A stretch of DNA of 64,000 nucleotides, taken from positions 496,001 through 560,000 of the forward strand of contig NZ_JAHSTU010000001.1 in the NCBI RefSeq assembly GCF_019145495.1. The letters run 5' to 3'. Of this stretch, positions 18,207-27,561 are shown piece after piece. Both the position numbers and the translations under genes were made by a program. The notes beneath the pieces were generated by a model, which saw nothing but the letters and a program-made list of their open reading frames with translations, did not search any database and was not told the origin of the DNA. This stretch comes from Pseudomonas azerbaijanoccidentalis (lineage in GTDB: Bacteria; Pseudomonadota; Gammaproteobacteria; Pseudomonadales; Pseudomonadaceae). Position 1 is the first letter of the stretch; the number at the start of each line of letters is the position of its first letter.

Positions 18207-18713
18207 ATGGCCAAGAAAGACGATATCGAACAATTGATCGCCAAACTGGATCTTGCACCGCATCAGGAAGGCGGTTATTACCGCCGAACGTTCCAGTCCG
18301 CCAATCAACCCATGCTGATCACTGCAGACGGCCCACGGTTCTGCATGACGTCCATTTTTTACTTGTTGACACAGGATTCCCCAACAGGACATTTCCACCT
18401 GAACAAGTCAGACATCGTGCATTACTACCATTTGGGCGACGCCATCGAATACACACTGATTTATCCAGACGGCACACTGAACACCATCGTGATGGGCAGC
18501 GACGTCATCGCAGGACAAAGTTTGCAACTGCAGGTACCGGGCGGCATCTGGAAAGCTTCACGGTTGATGGCGGGCTCTGCGGGATTCGGATTGATCAGTG
18601 AAGCGGTGACGCCAGGGTTCGATTATGCGGATATGGAAATGGGGAACCGGCAAAAGCTCAGCGAGCAATTTCCAGAGCATTCGCAAGTGATCGTAGGGCT
18701 GACTGAGGGATGA
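18207..18713 (+). CDS. DUF985 cupin-fold protein
   Basis: A 168-residue small cytoplasmic protein of the DUF985/cupin_5 family (double-stranded beta-helix). Characteristic segments are APHQEGGYYRRTF, TSIFYLLTQD, GHFHLNKSDIVHYYHLGDAI and VPGGIWKASRL. GGAGAGGTTG precedes ATG 18207, which I prefer to an ATG 21 bp upstream. The family is often linked to unknown sugar or small-molecule chemistry, and no reaction can be assigned. It stands alone downstream of the activator, with its own AT-rich upstream region. Confidence 0.8.
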   Translation: MAKKDDIEQLIAKLDLAPHQEGGYYRRTFQSANQPMLITADGPRFCMTSIFYLLTQDSPTGHFHLNKSDIVHYYHLGDAIEYTLIYPDGTLNTIVMGSDVIAGQSLQLQVPGGIWKASRLMAGSAGFGLISEAVTPGFDYADMEMGNRQKLSEQFPEHSQVIVGLTEG

Positions 18714-19357
18714 GGTCCCAGGGGCTGGTTCAGGCCTTCAAATGTGCGTGCAACGAGCCTGATCCTGTAATACTTTGTTACGCATAATGTATATTATGTT
18801 AAATCATGTGTCGGGCTGGGTTTCTTCAATACGGACCTCACTGTCAGTGTTGAAAATTAAATGGATTGCTTAGCTATGAACTCCAACCCTCTGGTCTGCC
18901 TTTTCAATTCGCTCCGCAGTTCTATCGCAATCGATTTCGAAATTTAATTGGCCATTCTGGCGGCAGAGACTCTTTCGACAAATAAAGGGATGGAGATTAA
19001 ATTTTTCGCGTTCTTTGGAAATCACTGGGATCCTCTTGATCTGGCGCCATCTATTGAGTCCGCAGAAAGCATGCTAATCACCCGCATGATTGAACAGATA
19101 GATCTGATCCTAGATGCACCAGAATGTTACGCCCCGGCGTAACGCCGCCCACCAACTTGCTGACCCATCAGGTCTCTGCGTACAAACACCGCTCAAGCGC
19201 TCATTTATGTTGCTACCCCTGCCCCCGCAACACCGCAATATCCCGCTTGGGGGGCACGCCAAGCAACCGGCTGTATTCGCGACTGAGATGATGCTTTTCA
19301 AGCTGTATGCCAGTTGCCCGCGCCGAGAAGACGTTGCGTCCCCTCGGCGGTTCGGTG
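18714..19357. other. Intergenic region without a convincing gene
   Basis: About 640 bp, locally AT-rich (for example around 18780-18810) and lower in GC than its surroundings. A 23-codon frame from ATG 18876 and a TTG-initiated 64-codon frame at 18948-19142 are open but match no family I recognise. A short inverted repeat (CGCCGAG / CTCGGCG, about 19321-19349) lies just past the end of the minus-strand transporter gene and may help terminate it. The composition suggests remnant or foreign DNA, but no element boundary can be drawn. Confidence 0.4.
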
Positions 19358-20659
19358 TCAGGTAAACAGATCGACACCCAACTGGAAGGCAACCCAGAGC
19401 GCCAAACCTGTCGCAAACAGCAGCGCGATGTTTTCAAACAGGTTGTTGCGGTATTTCTTGTCCAGCAATGATTTCTGATTGGACATGATCAACAGTCCCA
19501 GGGAAATCACCGGCAAGCCAATGATGTTCAGCGCACTCACACCAATGGTCAGGGTCACGAAATCCGGCATGCCTGGCAGCGACCAGATCAATGGCGTCAC
19601 CAGGATGAACAGCATGAACCACTTATGCATCGGGTCATGATGAAACTCTTTGCCGTACTTCTCCCGACGCGCGGGACGAACATGCTGAAAGGCGTCGGTA
19701 ATCAGCATCGGGAACGCAGTGGTCTTGCCTGAAATACTGGCAAACAGCGTCGCGAATACCCCGATGAAGAACACATACCAACCTATCGGGCCAAAGAAGA
19801 TTTCCAGTGCTTTGCCCAGGTCGCCCAAGGTCTTCACTTCGATGCCGTTGGGCCGCAAGATTTCCGCGCCGACGATCCAGATCGCCAAGTTGATGACGAT
19901 CCCGACGAACACTGCGAACAGCAAATCGTTACGTTGAATACGTTTGTGCTGTGGCCCTACCCAGCCTTTTTGGCGCATGACATAAGGGTGCACAAAGTTG
20001 GCAATGGAGCCTGCAACCGCGCCGATAACCGATACTGCCACCAGCAGCGCGCCATGGACCCCTTCATCTGGCGGGATGCTAAAGCCGATGGTGCCTTTGA
20101 CGATACCGGAGACATCGGGGCCGGACATCACAGCCAAGGCGATAAAGGCCAGGGTCATAATAGCCAGCAGCCCCTTCATCACGCCTTCAATCATCGAATA
20201 AATATTACGCCCCACCAGCATCCACACTGCGAGTACTACAGCCAGGGAGCACAGCAGAGGCTGGTCGATTTTAAATAACATCGCCAGCGACTCACCCGCC
20301 CCCTTGATCATGTAGGCGTTCATCAAGTGCCCCATTAGCAGGGCGTAGACGAGCATGAACCAAGCGAAAAAGGGATTCAGTTGCGCGTAGCCTTGGAGGA
20401 TCGTCATGCCTTGGTTATTGCACAACTGGAAACGAGCGATGATGTTTACGATCAGGTATCTCAGGAGCAGCGAAACCGCCAGCACCCACATCATCGCGTA
20501 ACCGTAATTTGCCCCTGCCACTGATGACGTAATCAGGTCACCTGCTCCGAGCCAAGAGAGCACGGCGATAATCCCAGGCCCCAGCAGTTTGAGTACTCGT
20601 GTGAATCGATTCTGTGCAGGTGCCGCAGCCTGACCTTCGACCGAAGGAATGCTCGTCAT
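19358..20659 (-). CDS. NRAMP-superfamily inner-membrane transporter, divergent in metal-site motifs
   Basis: A 433-residue polytopic protein of the NRAMP/APC (LeuT-like) fold with about 11 hydrophobic segments. ATG 20659 is chosen because GGAG lies 9 bp upstream. The opening GPGIIAVLSWLGAGDLITSS aligns with the first helix of NRAMP metal importers, but the DPGN metal-binding motif is replaced by GAGD. The sixth-helix 'MPH' region reads NFVHPYVMRQKG. Both classical Mn/Fe ligand sets are therefore altered, and the substrate may not be Mn2+ or Fe2+. The gene stands alone, followed by an acyl-CoA synthetase gene on the same strand about 330 bp upstream of it. Confidence 0.8.
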   Translation of the reverse strand: MTSIPSVEGQAAAPAQNRFTRVLKLLGPGIIAVLSWLGAGDLITSSVAGANYGYAMMWVLAVSLLLRYLIVNIIARFQLCNNQGMTILQGYAQLNPFFAWFMLVYALLMGHLMNAYMIKGAGESLAMLFKIDQPLLCSLAVVLAVWMLVGRNIYSMIEGVMKGLLAIMTLAFIALAVMSGPDVSGIVKGTIGFSIPPDEGVHGALLVAVSVIGAVAGSIANFVHPYVMRQKGWVGPQHKRIQRNDLLFAVFVGIVINLAIWIVGAEILRPNGIEVKTLGDLGKALEIFFGPIGWYVFFIGVFATLFASISGKTTAFPMLITDAFQHVRPARREKYGKEFHHDPMHKWFMLFILVTPLIWSLPGMPDFVTLTIGVSALNIIGLPVISLGLLIMSNQKSLLDKKYRNNLFENIALLFATGLALWVAFQLGVDLFT

Positions 20660-20888
20660 AGAGGATATCTCCATTATTTTTTTTATGAGAACGGGTGCAG
20701 TCGAACACATGTCATACGACGTCGCATAACATTCGTTGATGTGAGTATATTAGTAAATGTTTCAATCTTCAGGTGCGTCGAAGCGAGTGAAAGCTTCCTA
20801 TAACGAGCATCTCTAGCTTCATCAATTCAAGGCCGCGCCTGGGTACGCTTTCTTCTTGTGAAGCGCCCTCTCCATCGCGGAGTGCAGA

Positions 20889-20947
20889 GAGGCTGCGATC
20901 TTCAAAGGCAAATCAAAAGATCGCAGCTTTCGGCGGCCTACAGGGGA
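20889..20947. repeat. Palindromic repeat (GATCGCAGC family), terminator-like
   Basis: GAGGCTGCGATCTTC on the left and AAAAGATCGCAGCTT on the right form a stem just past the 3' end of the minus-strand acyl-CoA synthetase gene. The right flank continues with CGGCGGCCTACAGG as in the other copies. It is probably a dispersed REP-type element doubling as a transcription end. Confidence 0.65.
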
Positions 20948-20992
20948 ACAGGATTGAATGTGGGAACGAGCCTGCCGTTGGCTGATTTTGAC

Positions 20993-22555
20993 TCAGGCAA
21001 TACCCCGCGACTGGTTTTCCCAAAACGGTTTGCGTAGCTCGGTTTTCAACACTTTGCCGACGCTGGTTAGCGGCAGTGATTCGCGGAACTCGATGCTGCG
21101 GGGGACTTTGTAGCCCGCGATGTATTGACGGCAATGAGCGATGATGTCTTCGCCACTGACGCTGCAATCGGGTTTGAGAATGATCACGGCATGCACGGTT
21201 TCGCCCCATTTCGGGCAAGGAATACCGATGACCGCGCTTTGCACCACCGCCGGATGGCGGGCAATGGCCGTCTCGACTTCGGCGCTATAGATGTTTTCGC
21301 CACCGCTGACCACCATGTCCTTGAGCCGGTCACAGACGAAAACAAACCCCTCCTCGTCCATATAGCCACCGTCACCCGTATGCATCCAGCCACCGCGCAA
21401 GACTTCGGCGGTGGCCTCGGGATTGTTCCAGTAGCCGAGCATTACGTTCGGGCCGCGGACGATGATTTCACCCACCGTTCCACGGGGGACCTCATTGTCC
21501 TGGGCGTCGACGATACGGATTTCGACGCAGGCCGCTGGCAGCCCCGCCGAATACATTCTGCCGTTAGCCTGACATTCGGGCGTGTGATGCTGCACACCCA
21601 GGGTGGTCGCGGTGGGTGCCAGTTCGGTCATGCCGTAGTTCTGCGAGAAACCGGCATTGAAAAAAACAGTACGCGCGCGGTCAAGCAACGCCGGGGTAAT
21701 GGATGACGCCCCATAACAGACACGTTTGAGCGATCCGACTTGCAGTGCATGGTCCTGACTCTGGTACCAGTCCAGCAGCATTTGGACCATCGTCGGTGCC
21801 AGCAGAATCTCGGTCACCTTTTCCTGGTCGATGGCCTCAAGCGCGCCCTTGGGCGTGAAGGAAGGCAAGACCACATGCGTGCCGCCGCTGACAAACAAGG
21901 CGGCCATCGCGGAGAAATCGGCCAGGTGAAACATCGGCATCGAGTGCAGGAACACTGCATCGGCCCCGCAACGGCCATGCATCAAGGCATTCATGACCGT
22001 AAAAGCGATGTTGTCATGACTGAGCATCACACCTTTGGGAAAACCGGTGGTACCGCCGGTGTAGAAGATGCCCAGCAGTTGATTGCCACTACGGCGCGCA
22101 TCCTCAACTGGCTCGCTGCCGGCAATCAGTGTTTCGTAATCGAGCATGCCTGCAGGGGTTTCACCGTCACCGGCGTAAATCACCCGGCGCAGGGTTTTAG
22201 CCTCTTTCAAGATCCTCGCGCCGAGCTCCTTGTGATGGTCATCGACAATGAGGATGGAGGTCTCGGAGTCGTCGAGAGAGTAGATGATCTCCGCCGCACT
22301 CCAGCGGAAATTCACCGGGTTGAGCACGGCATCGGCCCAGGGTACGGCCAGAAAATACTCGATATAGCGCTGGCAATTGAACGCAAGCATGGCCACCCGA
22401 TCATTGCTCTCGACGCCCAGGTGCTGCAGCGCTCCGGCAAGGCGGGCTACCCGGTCACCGTATTGCGCGTAAGTGGTGCTACGGCCATCGGCACGAATGG
22501 CCACGGCATTGGGACGACTTTGCAGATGACGATGCAGCCCTTGAGTGATGTACAT
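20993..22555 (-). CDS. Acyl-CoA synthetase (AMP-forming), copy 1
   Basis: A 520-residue member of the adenylate-forming ANL superfamily that activates a carboxylic acid to its CoA thioester. Motifs in order are FYTGGTTGFPKGVMLSH (phosphate loop, about residue 168), NYGMTE, MHTGDGGYMDEEGF, DRLKDMVVSGGENIYSAEVE and the lysine-bearing GKVLKTELRKPFW. GGAGATCCCC precedes the ATG. It is closely similar along its full length to the enzyme at 50387-51949, with identical N-terminal MYITQGLHRHLQ and the same length. The duplication links this region to the branched-acid cluster 30 kb away. An OprD-type porin gene lies immediately upstream. Confidence 0.92.
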   Translation of the reverse strand: MYITQGLHRHLQSRPNAVAIRADGRSTTYAQYGDRVARLAGALQHLGVESNDRVAMLAFNCQRYIEYFLAVPWADAVLNPVNFRWSAAEIIYSLDDSETSILIVDDHHKELGARILKEAKTLRRVIYAGDGETPAGMLDYETLIAGSEPVEDARRSGNQLLGIFYTGGTTGFPKGVMLSHDNIAFTVMNALMHGRCGADAVFLHSMPMFHLADFSAMAALFVSGGTHVVLPSFTPKGALEAIDQEKVTEILLAPTMVQMLLDWYQSQDHALQVGSLKRVCYGASSITPALLDRARTVFFNAGFSQNYGMTELAPTATTLGVQHHTPECQANGRMYSAGLPAACVEIRIVDAQDNEVPRGTVGEIIVRGPNVMLGYWNNPEATAEVLRGGWMHTGDGGYMDEEGFVFVCDRLKDMVVSGGENIYSAEVETAIARHPAVVQSAVIGIPCPKWGETVHAVIILKPDCSVSGEDIIAHCRQYIAGYKVPRSIEFRESLPLTSVGKVLKTELRKPFWENQSRGIA

Positions 22556-22622
22556 GGGGATCTCCGGATGGTTGGGGTTGTTGTCAGGATTGGGAACGGC
22601 GTGGAGGCGGATGGATACGCGG

Positions 22623-23873
22623 TCACCACAGGGCCAGCGAGTAGCTGAGAATCAGGCGGTTCTCATCGATATCACTGCCAAAGTCAGTACGGGCAGTCGC
22701 GTTTCGCCACAGCAATGAAAAGTTTTTCAGCGGGCCGCTTTGAATCACATAAGCGATATCGGTGTCGCGCTCCCATTCCCGGCCATCCTCTGCCCTGCCA
22801 ATCACTTCGACGTTGTTGCCCTGCACGTAACGCGTCATGAACGTCAGGCCCGGCAAGCCCAATGCGGCGAAGTCGTAGTCGTAGCGCAATTGGTACGACC
22901 GCTCTTTGGCGGAGCCGAAATCGCTGACCTGCAACAGGTTGACCAGATAAGGATTGGTCGCGGTGAGGTAGGCGAATCCCGTGTCACCGTCCATTTGCTG
23001 ATAGTAGAAACCGAAGCGGTGCGTTCGGTAGCTGTACGTAAACGCTGCCCCGAGTGCGCGATTGTCGACCTCGCTGGCACTGCCATCGGCGCTCTCGTGG
23101 GACCAGCGTAGATCGGTGCGTAAGGCATGTCCTGGCGCAATGGGCCAGCTATGCACCAGCGTCGCCACTTGTTGCTTGTACACATCCTCCAGAATGCCGT
23201 AATGAAGGCCCGTGCTCAGCGCCGGGGTCCATTTGTAGTTGCCCCCCACAAAATCGAAGCGATCGGATTTAAGCCCCGGGGCGGTACGACTCGCAGACAG
23301 GGCCTCGTTATCCGAGGAGTCACGCTGGTTGACCTGCCGCAATTGGCCAAGGTCCAGGGTCAGCCCGTCGAGCTCTGTGGAGTTGAGCCAGGCGCCCTCG
23401 AACGTCTGGGGCAACAGACGGGTGTCGTTGAACATCACCAACGGTAAAAGTGGGGTCAACGTACCGACCTTCAGCACGCTGTTCGACACCTTGAGTTTGG
23501 CGGTCAAGCCCAACTCGCCATATTCATCTTCGGCACGCCGCGTTTCACGGTCGCGTTGCAACAATCCGGTGCCGCCACTGCGCTCGGGGCTGGAGTCGAG
23601 TTTGACGCCCAGCAACCCCAAGGCATCGACCCCCAGGCCGACCGCGCCATCGGTGTAGCCGGACTCCGCGCGCAGGATGAAGCCTTGTGCCCACTCTGCA
23701 GACAGATTCTGCGGTGCATCGGGCTGGCGATAATCACGATTGAGATAGAAGTTGCGGGTCAGCAGGCTGGCGTGGCTCTGCTGCACAAATTCAGCCAGGG
23801 CCGCCGGTGAAGCCAGCAGCGTACTCAGCAACGCCCCCAACGAAGGAAACCAGCACAGTTGCTTTACATGCAT
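22623..23873 (-). CDS. OprD-family outer-membrane porin
   Basis: A 416-residue outer-membrane porin of the OprD/OpdK family, which gives Pseudomonas substrate-specific entry for small carboxylates and basic amino acids. A signal peptide (LGALLSTLLASPAALA) is followed by the family opening FVQQSHASLLTRNFYLNRDY. The barrel includes VSNSVLKVGTLTPLLPL and NDTRLLPQTFEGAWL, and the C-terminus is the strand NRLILSYSLALW. Its stop is 67 bp before the synthetase gene, and the MFS carrier gene lies upstream on the same strand. The trio would provide entry, uptake and activation of an organic acid. Specificity cannot be read from sequence. Confidence 0.9.
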   Translation of the reverse strand: MHVKQLCWFPSLGALLSTLLASPAALAEFVQQSHASLLTRNFYLNRDYRQPDAPQNLSAEWAQGFILRAESGYTDGAVGLGVDALGLLGVKLDSSPERSGGTGLLQRDRETRRAEDEYGELGLTAKLKVSNSVLKVGTLTPLLPLVMFNDTRLLPQTFEGAWLNSTELDGLTLDLGQLRQVNQRDSSDNEALSASRTAPGLKSDRFDFVGGNYKWTPALSTGLHYGILEDVYKQQVATLVHSWPIAPGHALRTDLRWSHESADGSASEVDNRALGAAFTYSYRTHRFGFYYQQMDGDTGFAYLTATNPYLVNLLQVSDFGSAKERSYQLRYDYDFAALGLPGLTFMTRYVQGNNVEVIGRAEDGREWERDTDIAYVIQSGPLKNFSLLWRNATARTDFGSDIDENRLILSYSLALW

Positions 23874-23908
23874 TTCAACATCTCTTCTTTTTTGCAGTCC
23901 GCAGCAGC

Positions 23909-23938
23909 TTGTCCAGGCCCGTTTCGGCCCCTGGACAA
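23909..23938 (-). terminator. Inverted repeat after the MFS gene
   Basis: TTGTCCAGG at 23909 and CCTGGACAA ending at 23938 form a 9-bp perfect stem with a 12-bp loop, about 100 bp past the end of the minus-strand MFS gene. There is no clear U-run, so it may be a partial terminator or an mRNA-stabilising hairpin. Confidence 0.45.
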
Positions 23939-24040
23939 CTGCCAGTCAGAAATTGCAGATGAGCTGTATCGCTGCCCCTGGCACAGGGACATCGAGTGAC
24001 CGTTAAAAGTGGATGTGGAACAGAAGCGACGGAGCCGCTA

Positions 24041-25363
24041 TCAGCGCTTGAGCTTCAGCAACCGGGTCGGCATGCAAGCGAGAAACAGCCCGCATCCCAA
24101 AATGACCAAGACGCCAACGGACGCCAAGCCCACACTCAAACTGCCCGTTTCGGCCATGATCCATCCAAGCAGCGCAGCGGAACCGAAACCGGCGGCCCCG
24201 GCGCCGACACTGCTGATAAACGCGATCCCGGTCGCCGCCGTGTCCTTGCCCAGATAGGTAGGAGGAATGGTCCAGAATACCGGCGTCGCCGAGTACACGC
24301 CTGCCGCAGCCAGGCACAGCATCAAGAGCGTCAACGGCACACCGATGTCGGGCAAGCTGAGGACAAAAAAAGCAATTGCCGCCACCAGGGATGGGACGAT
24401 CACATGCCAGCGCCGCTCCAACAGGCGATCGGAGCTGCGGCCAACCAGATACATCGTGATGGCCGCCGTCAGATAGGGCAGCATCATCAACATGCCCAGT
24501 TGCTTGAGATCCGTGACCCCGGCGCTCTTGAGTATCGACGGGCCCCAGGTGCCGATGACCGCCGAGCCTACGCAAACCGCGCAATAGACCAGAGCCAATA
24601 GATGAATACGCGGGTCACGCAAGGCGCTGAATGCCCCGCTATGCCCTTTGGAGTTCTTGAGCGCCTGATCCTTTTCCAGATCCTGGCGAATCAGTTCGCG
24701 TTCGGCCGGTGACAACCATTTGGCTTTCTGCGGCGAATCGTCAAGCACCCAAAATACCGCCAAACCGAGCAATATCGCCGGTATCGCTTCGATCACGAAT
24801 AACGCCTGCCACCCGCGCAGGCCAAACAAGCCATCGGCCTCATGCATGATCCAGCCGGATACCAGGCCGCCCAGTAAACCGGCCGTAACGATCGCCATTA
24901 ACAGGATTGAACTGATGCGTCCGCGGCGCGCCGCCGGGAACCAGTAGCTGAGGTACAACACGACACCGGGGAAAAAACCGGCCTCGGCGGCACCGAGGCA
25001 GAAACGGGCCACATACAGTTGCATGGGTGTGGTCACCAGGCACGTCAGCCCTGATGCCAGGCCCCAGATGATCATGATGCGGGTCAGCGTTGCACGTGCA
25101 CCGATCTTTTGCAGGTACAGGTTGCTCGGCACTTCAAACAGCAGGTAGGCCAGATAGAAAAGTCCCGCGCCCAGGCCATACACCGCTTCGGAGAAACCCA
25201 GGTCCTGTGTGAACTGCAGCTTGGCGTAACCGATATTGGCACGGTCGATGTAATTGATGACGTAACAGATGAAAAGAAACGGCAGCAGCCTGAGCGTGAT
25301 TCTGCGGTACAAGGCATCGGCATTGACCACTTCGGGAGGTGCGACGGTGTTCAGTAAAGTCAT
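24041..25363 (-). CDS. MFS transporter, anion:cation symporter family
   Basis: A 440-residue twelve-helix major facilitator of the anion:cation symporter (ACS) family, which imports organic anions with protons. The first loop and helix (RITLRLLPFLFICYVINYID), RANIGYAKLQFTQDLG, EVPSNLYLQKIGAR and RFCLGAAEAGFFPGVVLYLS are the standard ACS signatures. The central loop carries DDSPQKAKWLSPAERELI, also typical. It is transcribed towards the OprD porin and acyl-CoA synthetase genes and is divergent from the crotonase gene. A substrate carboxylate shared with those enzymes is likely. Confidence 0.9.
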   Translation of the reverse strand: MTLLNTVAPPEVVNADALYRRITLRLLPFLFICYVINYIDRANIGYAKLQFTQDLGFSEAVYGLGAGLFYLAYLLFEVPSNLYLQKIGARATLTRIMIIWGLASGLTCLVTTPMQLYVARFCLGAAEAGFFPGVVLYLSYWFPAARRGRISSILLMAIVTAGLLGGLVSGWIMHEADGLFGLRGWQALFVIEAIPAILLGLAVFWVLDDSPQKAKWLSPAERELIRQDLEKDQALKNSKGHSGAFSALRDPRIHLLALVYCAVCVGSAVIGTWGPSILKSAGVTDLKQLGMLMMLPYLTAAITMYLVGRSSDRLLERRWHVIVPSLVAAIAFFVLSLPDIGVPLTLLMLCLAAAGVYSATPVFWTIPPTYLGKDTAATGIAFISSVGAGAAGFGSAALLGWIMAETGSLSVGLASVGVLVILGCGLFLACMPTRLLKLKR

Positions 25364-25452
25364 GAAATAACCTCGATTTTATTATTTTGATTGTCATCGC
25401 TGCACTCACTTGAGCGGCTCGAGGTTACGTCAGGTAAACGTCCGGAACGTCC

Positions 25453-25471
25453 TCCCCCTACCGGGGGGGCA
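25453..25471. promoter_or_regulatory. C-run/G-run dyad in the MFS/crotonase divergent promoter
   Basis: TCCCCCTACCGGGGGGGC is an imperfect dyad near the middle of the 273-bp region between the divergent MFS and crotonase genes. Similar dyads occur upstream of other catabolic units at about 33.06, 38.49 and 43.67 kb, so it may be an operator for one of the LuxR-type regulators. This is a pattern only. Confidence 0.35.
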
Positions 25472-25636
25472 TTGCGAACGACCATTTGTTCTTGCTTGTG
25501 CTTCCCCCCTGATCCGGGTAGCTCCTTGTACCCAATCATTCGCGATAGCGTGGGACATGAGCCATCGCTCGGCATCATCGCGAGTGACCGTAGCGCTCAC
25601 TAATGGCCAATTCTTCAGTCAGTAAGGAGAGCCTGC

Positions 25637-26440
25637 ATGAGTTACCAGACAATCATTTACACCCAGGAAAATTCCGTAGCCTGCATTACCTTGAATCTGC
25701 CGGAGCGACTTAACCCCTTCACCGCCGATATGGTTAGCGAGATCAGAGACGCACTCGCGCGGGTACGCACCGATAAATCAGTGCGCGCGTTGCTGCTGAC
25801 AGCCAATGGAAAATTATTCAGTTGCGGTGCTGATCTAGGCAGCGGTGCTTTCAATAATCATGAGGAGTCGCGAGGCGCCCGCGCCGGGAAAGTCATGCGC
25901 AACTCGATCAACCCGCTAATCACCGAACTGCATGAACTTCCAGTGCCGATTGTCATTGCATTGAACGGAGGGGCTGCAGGCGGTGGAGTCGGATTAGCGC
26001 TAGCTGGCGATATTGTGTTTGCCGCACGCTCAGCCTATTTCTACTTGCCGTTCATCAAAAAACTGGCGTTGGTTCCTGACATGGGTGCCTGCTGGTTTCT
26101 CCAACGTCGTCTTGGTCCCGCACGTACGTTGGCATTGTGTCTTACAGGAGAACGCCTCTCGGCTGAGAAAGCTGAGCAATGGGGGTTGATCCAGAGTTGT
26201 GTTGATGATGCCGCGCTGCTCACTGTCGCCACGCAGATGGCCCGGCAGCTGGCGCGCTTACCCGCTCACGGCATTATTGAGGCGCGCCAGATATGCGCGG
26301 TCGCCAGCAGCAATGATCTGCGCGCCCAGCTGGCGTATGAGGCAGAGCGACAACAGATACTTTTCGATTCTCCAGCGTTGGAGGAAGGTGTAAAGGCGTT
26401 CTTCGAAAAACGCGATCCAGATTTCCCCGGTCGCGAGTAA
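25637..26440 (+). CDS. Enoyl-CoA hydratase/isomerase (crotonase family, PaaG-like)
   Basis: A 267-residue crotonase-fold enzyme acting on enoyl-CoA thioesters in the cytoplasm. The oxyanion-hole segments are FSCGADLGSGAF and ALNGGAAGGGVGLALAGDIVF. The second catalytic region reads FYLPFIKKLALVPDMGACWF. The aspartate in VPD with no glutamate at the first hydratase position resembles PaaG-type isomerases rather than classical hydratases. AAGGAGAGCCTGC precedes the ATG. It is followed 45 bp later by a nitronate-monooxygenase-like gene on the same strand. A double-bond isomerase role in an unsaturated or branched acyl-CoA pathway is plausible. Confidence 0.85.
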   Translation: MSYQTIIYTQENSVACITLNLPERLNPFTADMVSEIRDALARVRTDKSVRALLLTANGKLFSCGADLGSGAFNNHEESRGARAGKVMRNSINPLITELHELPVPIVIALNGGAAGGGVGLALAGDIVFAARSAYFYLPFIKKLALVPDMGACWFLQRRLGPARTLALCLTGERLSAEKAEQWGLIQSCVDDAALLTVATQMARQLARLPAHGIIEARQICAVASSNDLRAQLAYEAERQQILFDSPALEEGVKAFFEKRDPDFPGRE

Positions 26441-26485
26441 TCCACCCGCACTGCTTCTCCCCCGCCCATAAAAAGACCCCTTTGA

Positions 26486-27469
26486 ATGAATATCATGAAA
26501 ACCCGCATTACCGAGTTGCTGGGCATTCAATTCCCCATCGTAGAAGGTGGCATGCAGTGGGTTGGTCGTGCGCAACTGGCCGCGGCCGTCTCGAATGCCG
26601 GTGCTTTAGGCATGGTGGCAGCGCGCACGCAGCCGACGCCAGATCGCTTGCGTCATGAAATCGAGCGCACCCGTGAACTTACGTCGAAGCCTTTTGGTGT
26701 GAATCTCACGCTATCGCTGACCGCCAGCGATGTGAATTACGACGCCTGGATCGAGGCCATCATCAACAGTGATATTCGCATCGTCGAGACAGCCGGCAAC
26801 AATCCGCAGCCCGTGATAGCGAGACTGAAAGAGCACGGGATTAAAATTATTCATAAGTGCACGTCGGTACGGCATGCCTTGTCTGCAGAGCGCTACGGCG
26901 CTGATGTGATTTCCATTGATGGCTTCGAAGCCGCGGGGCATTGCGGTGAGGACGATGTCCCTGCCCTGATTATGCTTCCTGCGTTGGGTAAGGCCCTGAA
27001 AATCCCTTTCATTGCTTCCGGCGGCATCGCCAACGGGCGCAGTATGGCCGCCGCGCTGATTCTCGGTGCCGACGGTGTGAATATGGGTACGCGTTTTATG
27101 CTGACCCAAGAATCCACCATCCATGACGAAATCAAGCGTGTTCTGGTAGCCGCTACGGAACGTGACACCGTTTTGATCAAGCGAACGCTCAGGCGAACGG
27201 CGCGCTTTTTTAACAATCGCGTCTCACAGGAAATCATCGAACTTGAGCGGCGCTCTGGCGGCGCGGGTTATGACGACTTACAGCACCTCTTATCGGGCCA
27301 AAGAGGCTTGGAGGGATTGGAGTCGGGTGATATTGCCGCCGGTCTGATCTGCGCCAGTCAGGTCATTGGATTGGTTGACGACATTCCGACTTGCGCCGAT
27401 TTGGTGGCGCGCATTGTCATCGAATGTCGGGAAGGACTGGAACGCACACTGGCTCGCTTCGACCGATAA
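26486..27469 (+). CDS. Nitronate monooxygenase-like FMN enzyme (2-nitropropane dioxygenase family)
   Basis: A 327-residue TIM-barrel flavoprotein of the NMO/FabK/enoyl reductase-like family. FMN-binding signatures are present: PIVEGGMQWVG, SNAGALGMVAARTQ, KPFGVNLTL, the AGHCGEDD histidine motif (about residue 153), PFIASGGIANGRSM and GADGVNMGTRFM. In characterised class I NMOs the histidine of AxGHxG acts as base. Homologs in CoA-thioester clusters may instead reduce or isomerise unsaturated acyl-CoA, so nitronate oxidation is not certain. The start at 26486 has no strong ribosome site; a second ATG 9 bp later is possible. It pairs with the crotonase gene. Confidence 0.82.
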   Translation: MNIMKTRITELLGIQFPIVEGGMQWVGRAQLAAAVSNAGALGMVAARTQPTPDRLRHEIERTRELTSKPFGVNLTLSLTASDVNYDAWIEAIINSDIRIVETAGNNPQPVIARLKEHGIKIIHKCTSVRHALSAERYGADVISIDGFEAAGHCGEDDVPALIMLPALGKALKIPFIASGGIANGRSMAAALILGADGVNMGTRFMLTQESTIHDEIKRVLVAATERDTVLIKRTLRRTARFFNNRVSQEIIELERRSGGAGYDDLQHLLSGQRGLEGLESGDIAAGLICASQVIGLVDDIPTCADLVARIVIECREGLERTLARFDR

Positions 27470-27508
27470 ATCGCGTGCAAGCCGTGCTCCTGCAGGATGT
27501 GCGTAGAC

Positions 27509-27553
27509 CCTGTAGGAGCTGTCGAGTGCAACGAGGCTGCGATCTTTTGATCC
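27509..27553. repeat. Half REP-type element between convergent genes
   Basis: The segment TGTAGGAGCTGTCGAGTGCA, then ACGAGGCTGCGATCTTTTGA matches the left half of the long element near 61.4 kb almost base for base. Only one arm is present here, in the gap between the plus-strand monooxygenase gene and the minus-strand lyase gene. Confidence 0.65.
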
Positions 27554-27561
27554 TTTTACAT

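Noticed and set aside
18948..19142. A 64-codon TTG-initiated frame in the AT-rich gap
   Set aside because: No ribosome site, no recognisable family and an unusual start. Mentioned only in the intergenic note.
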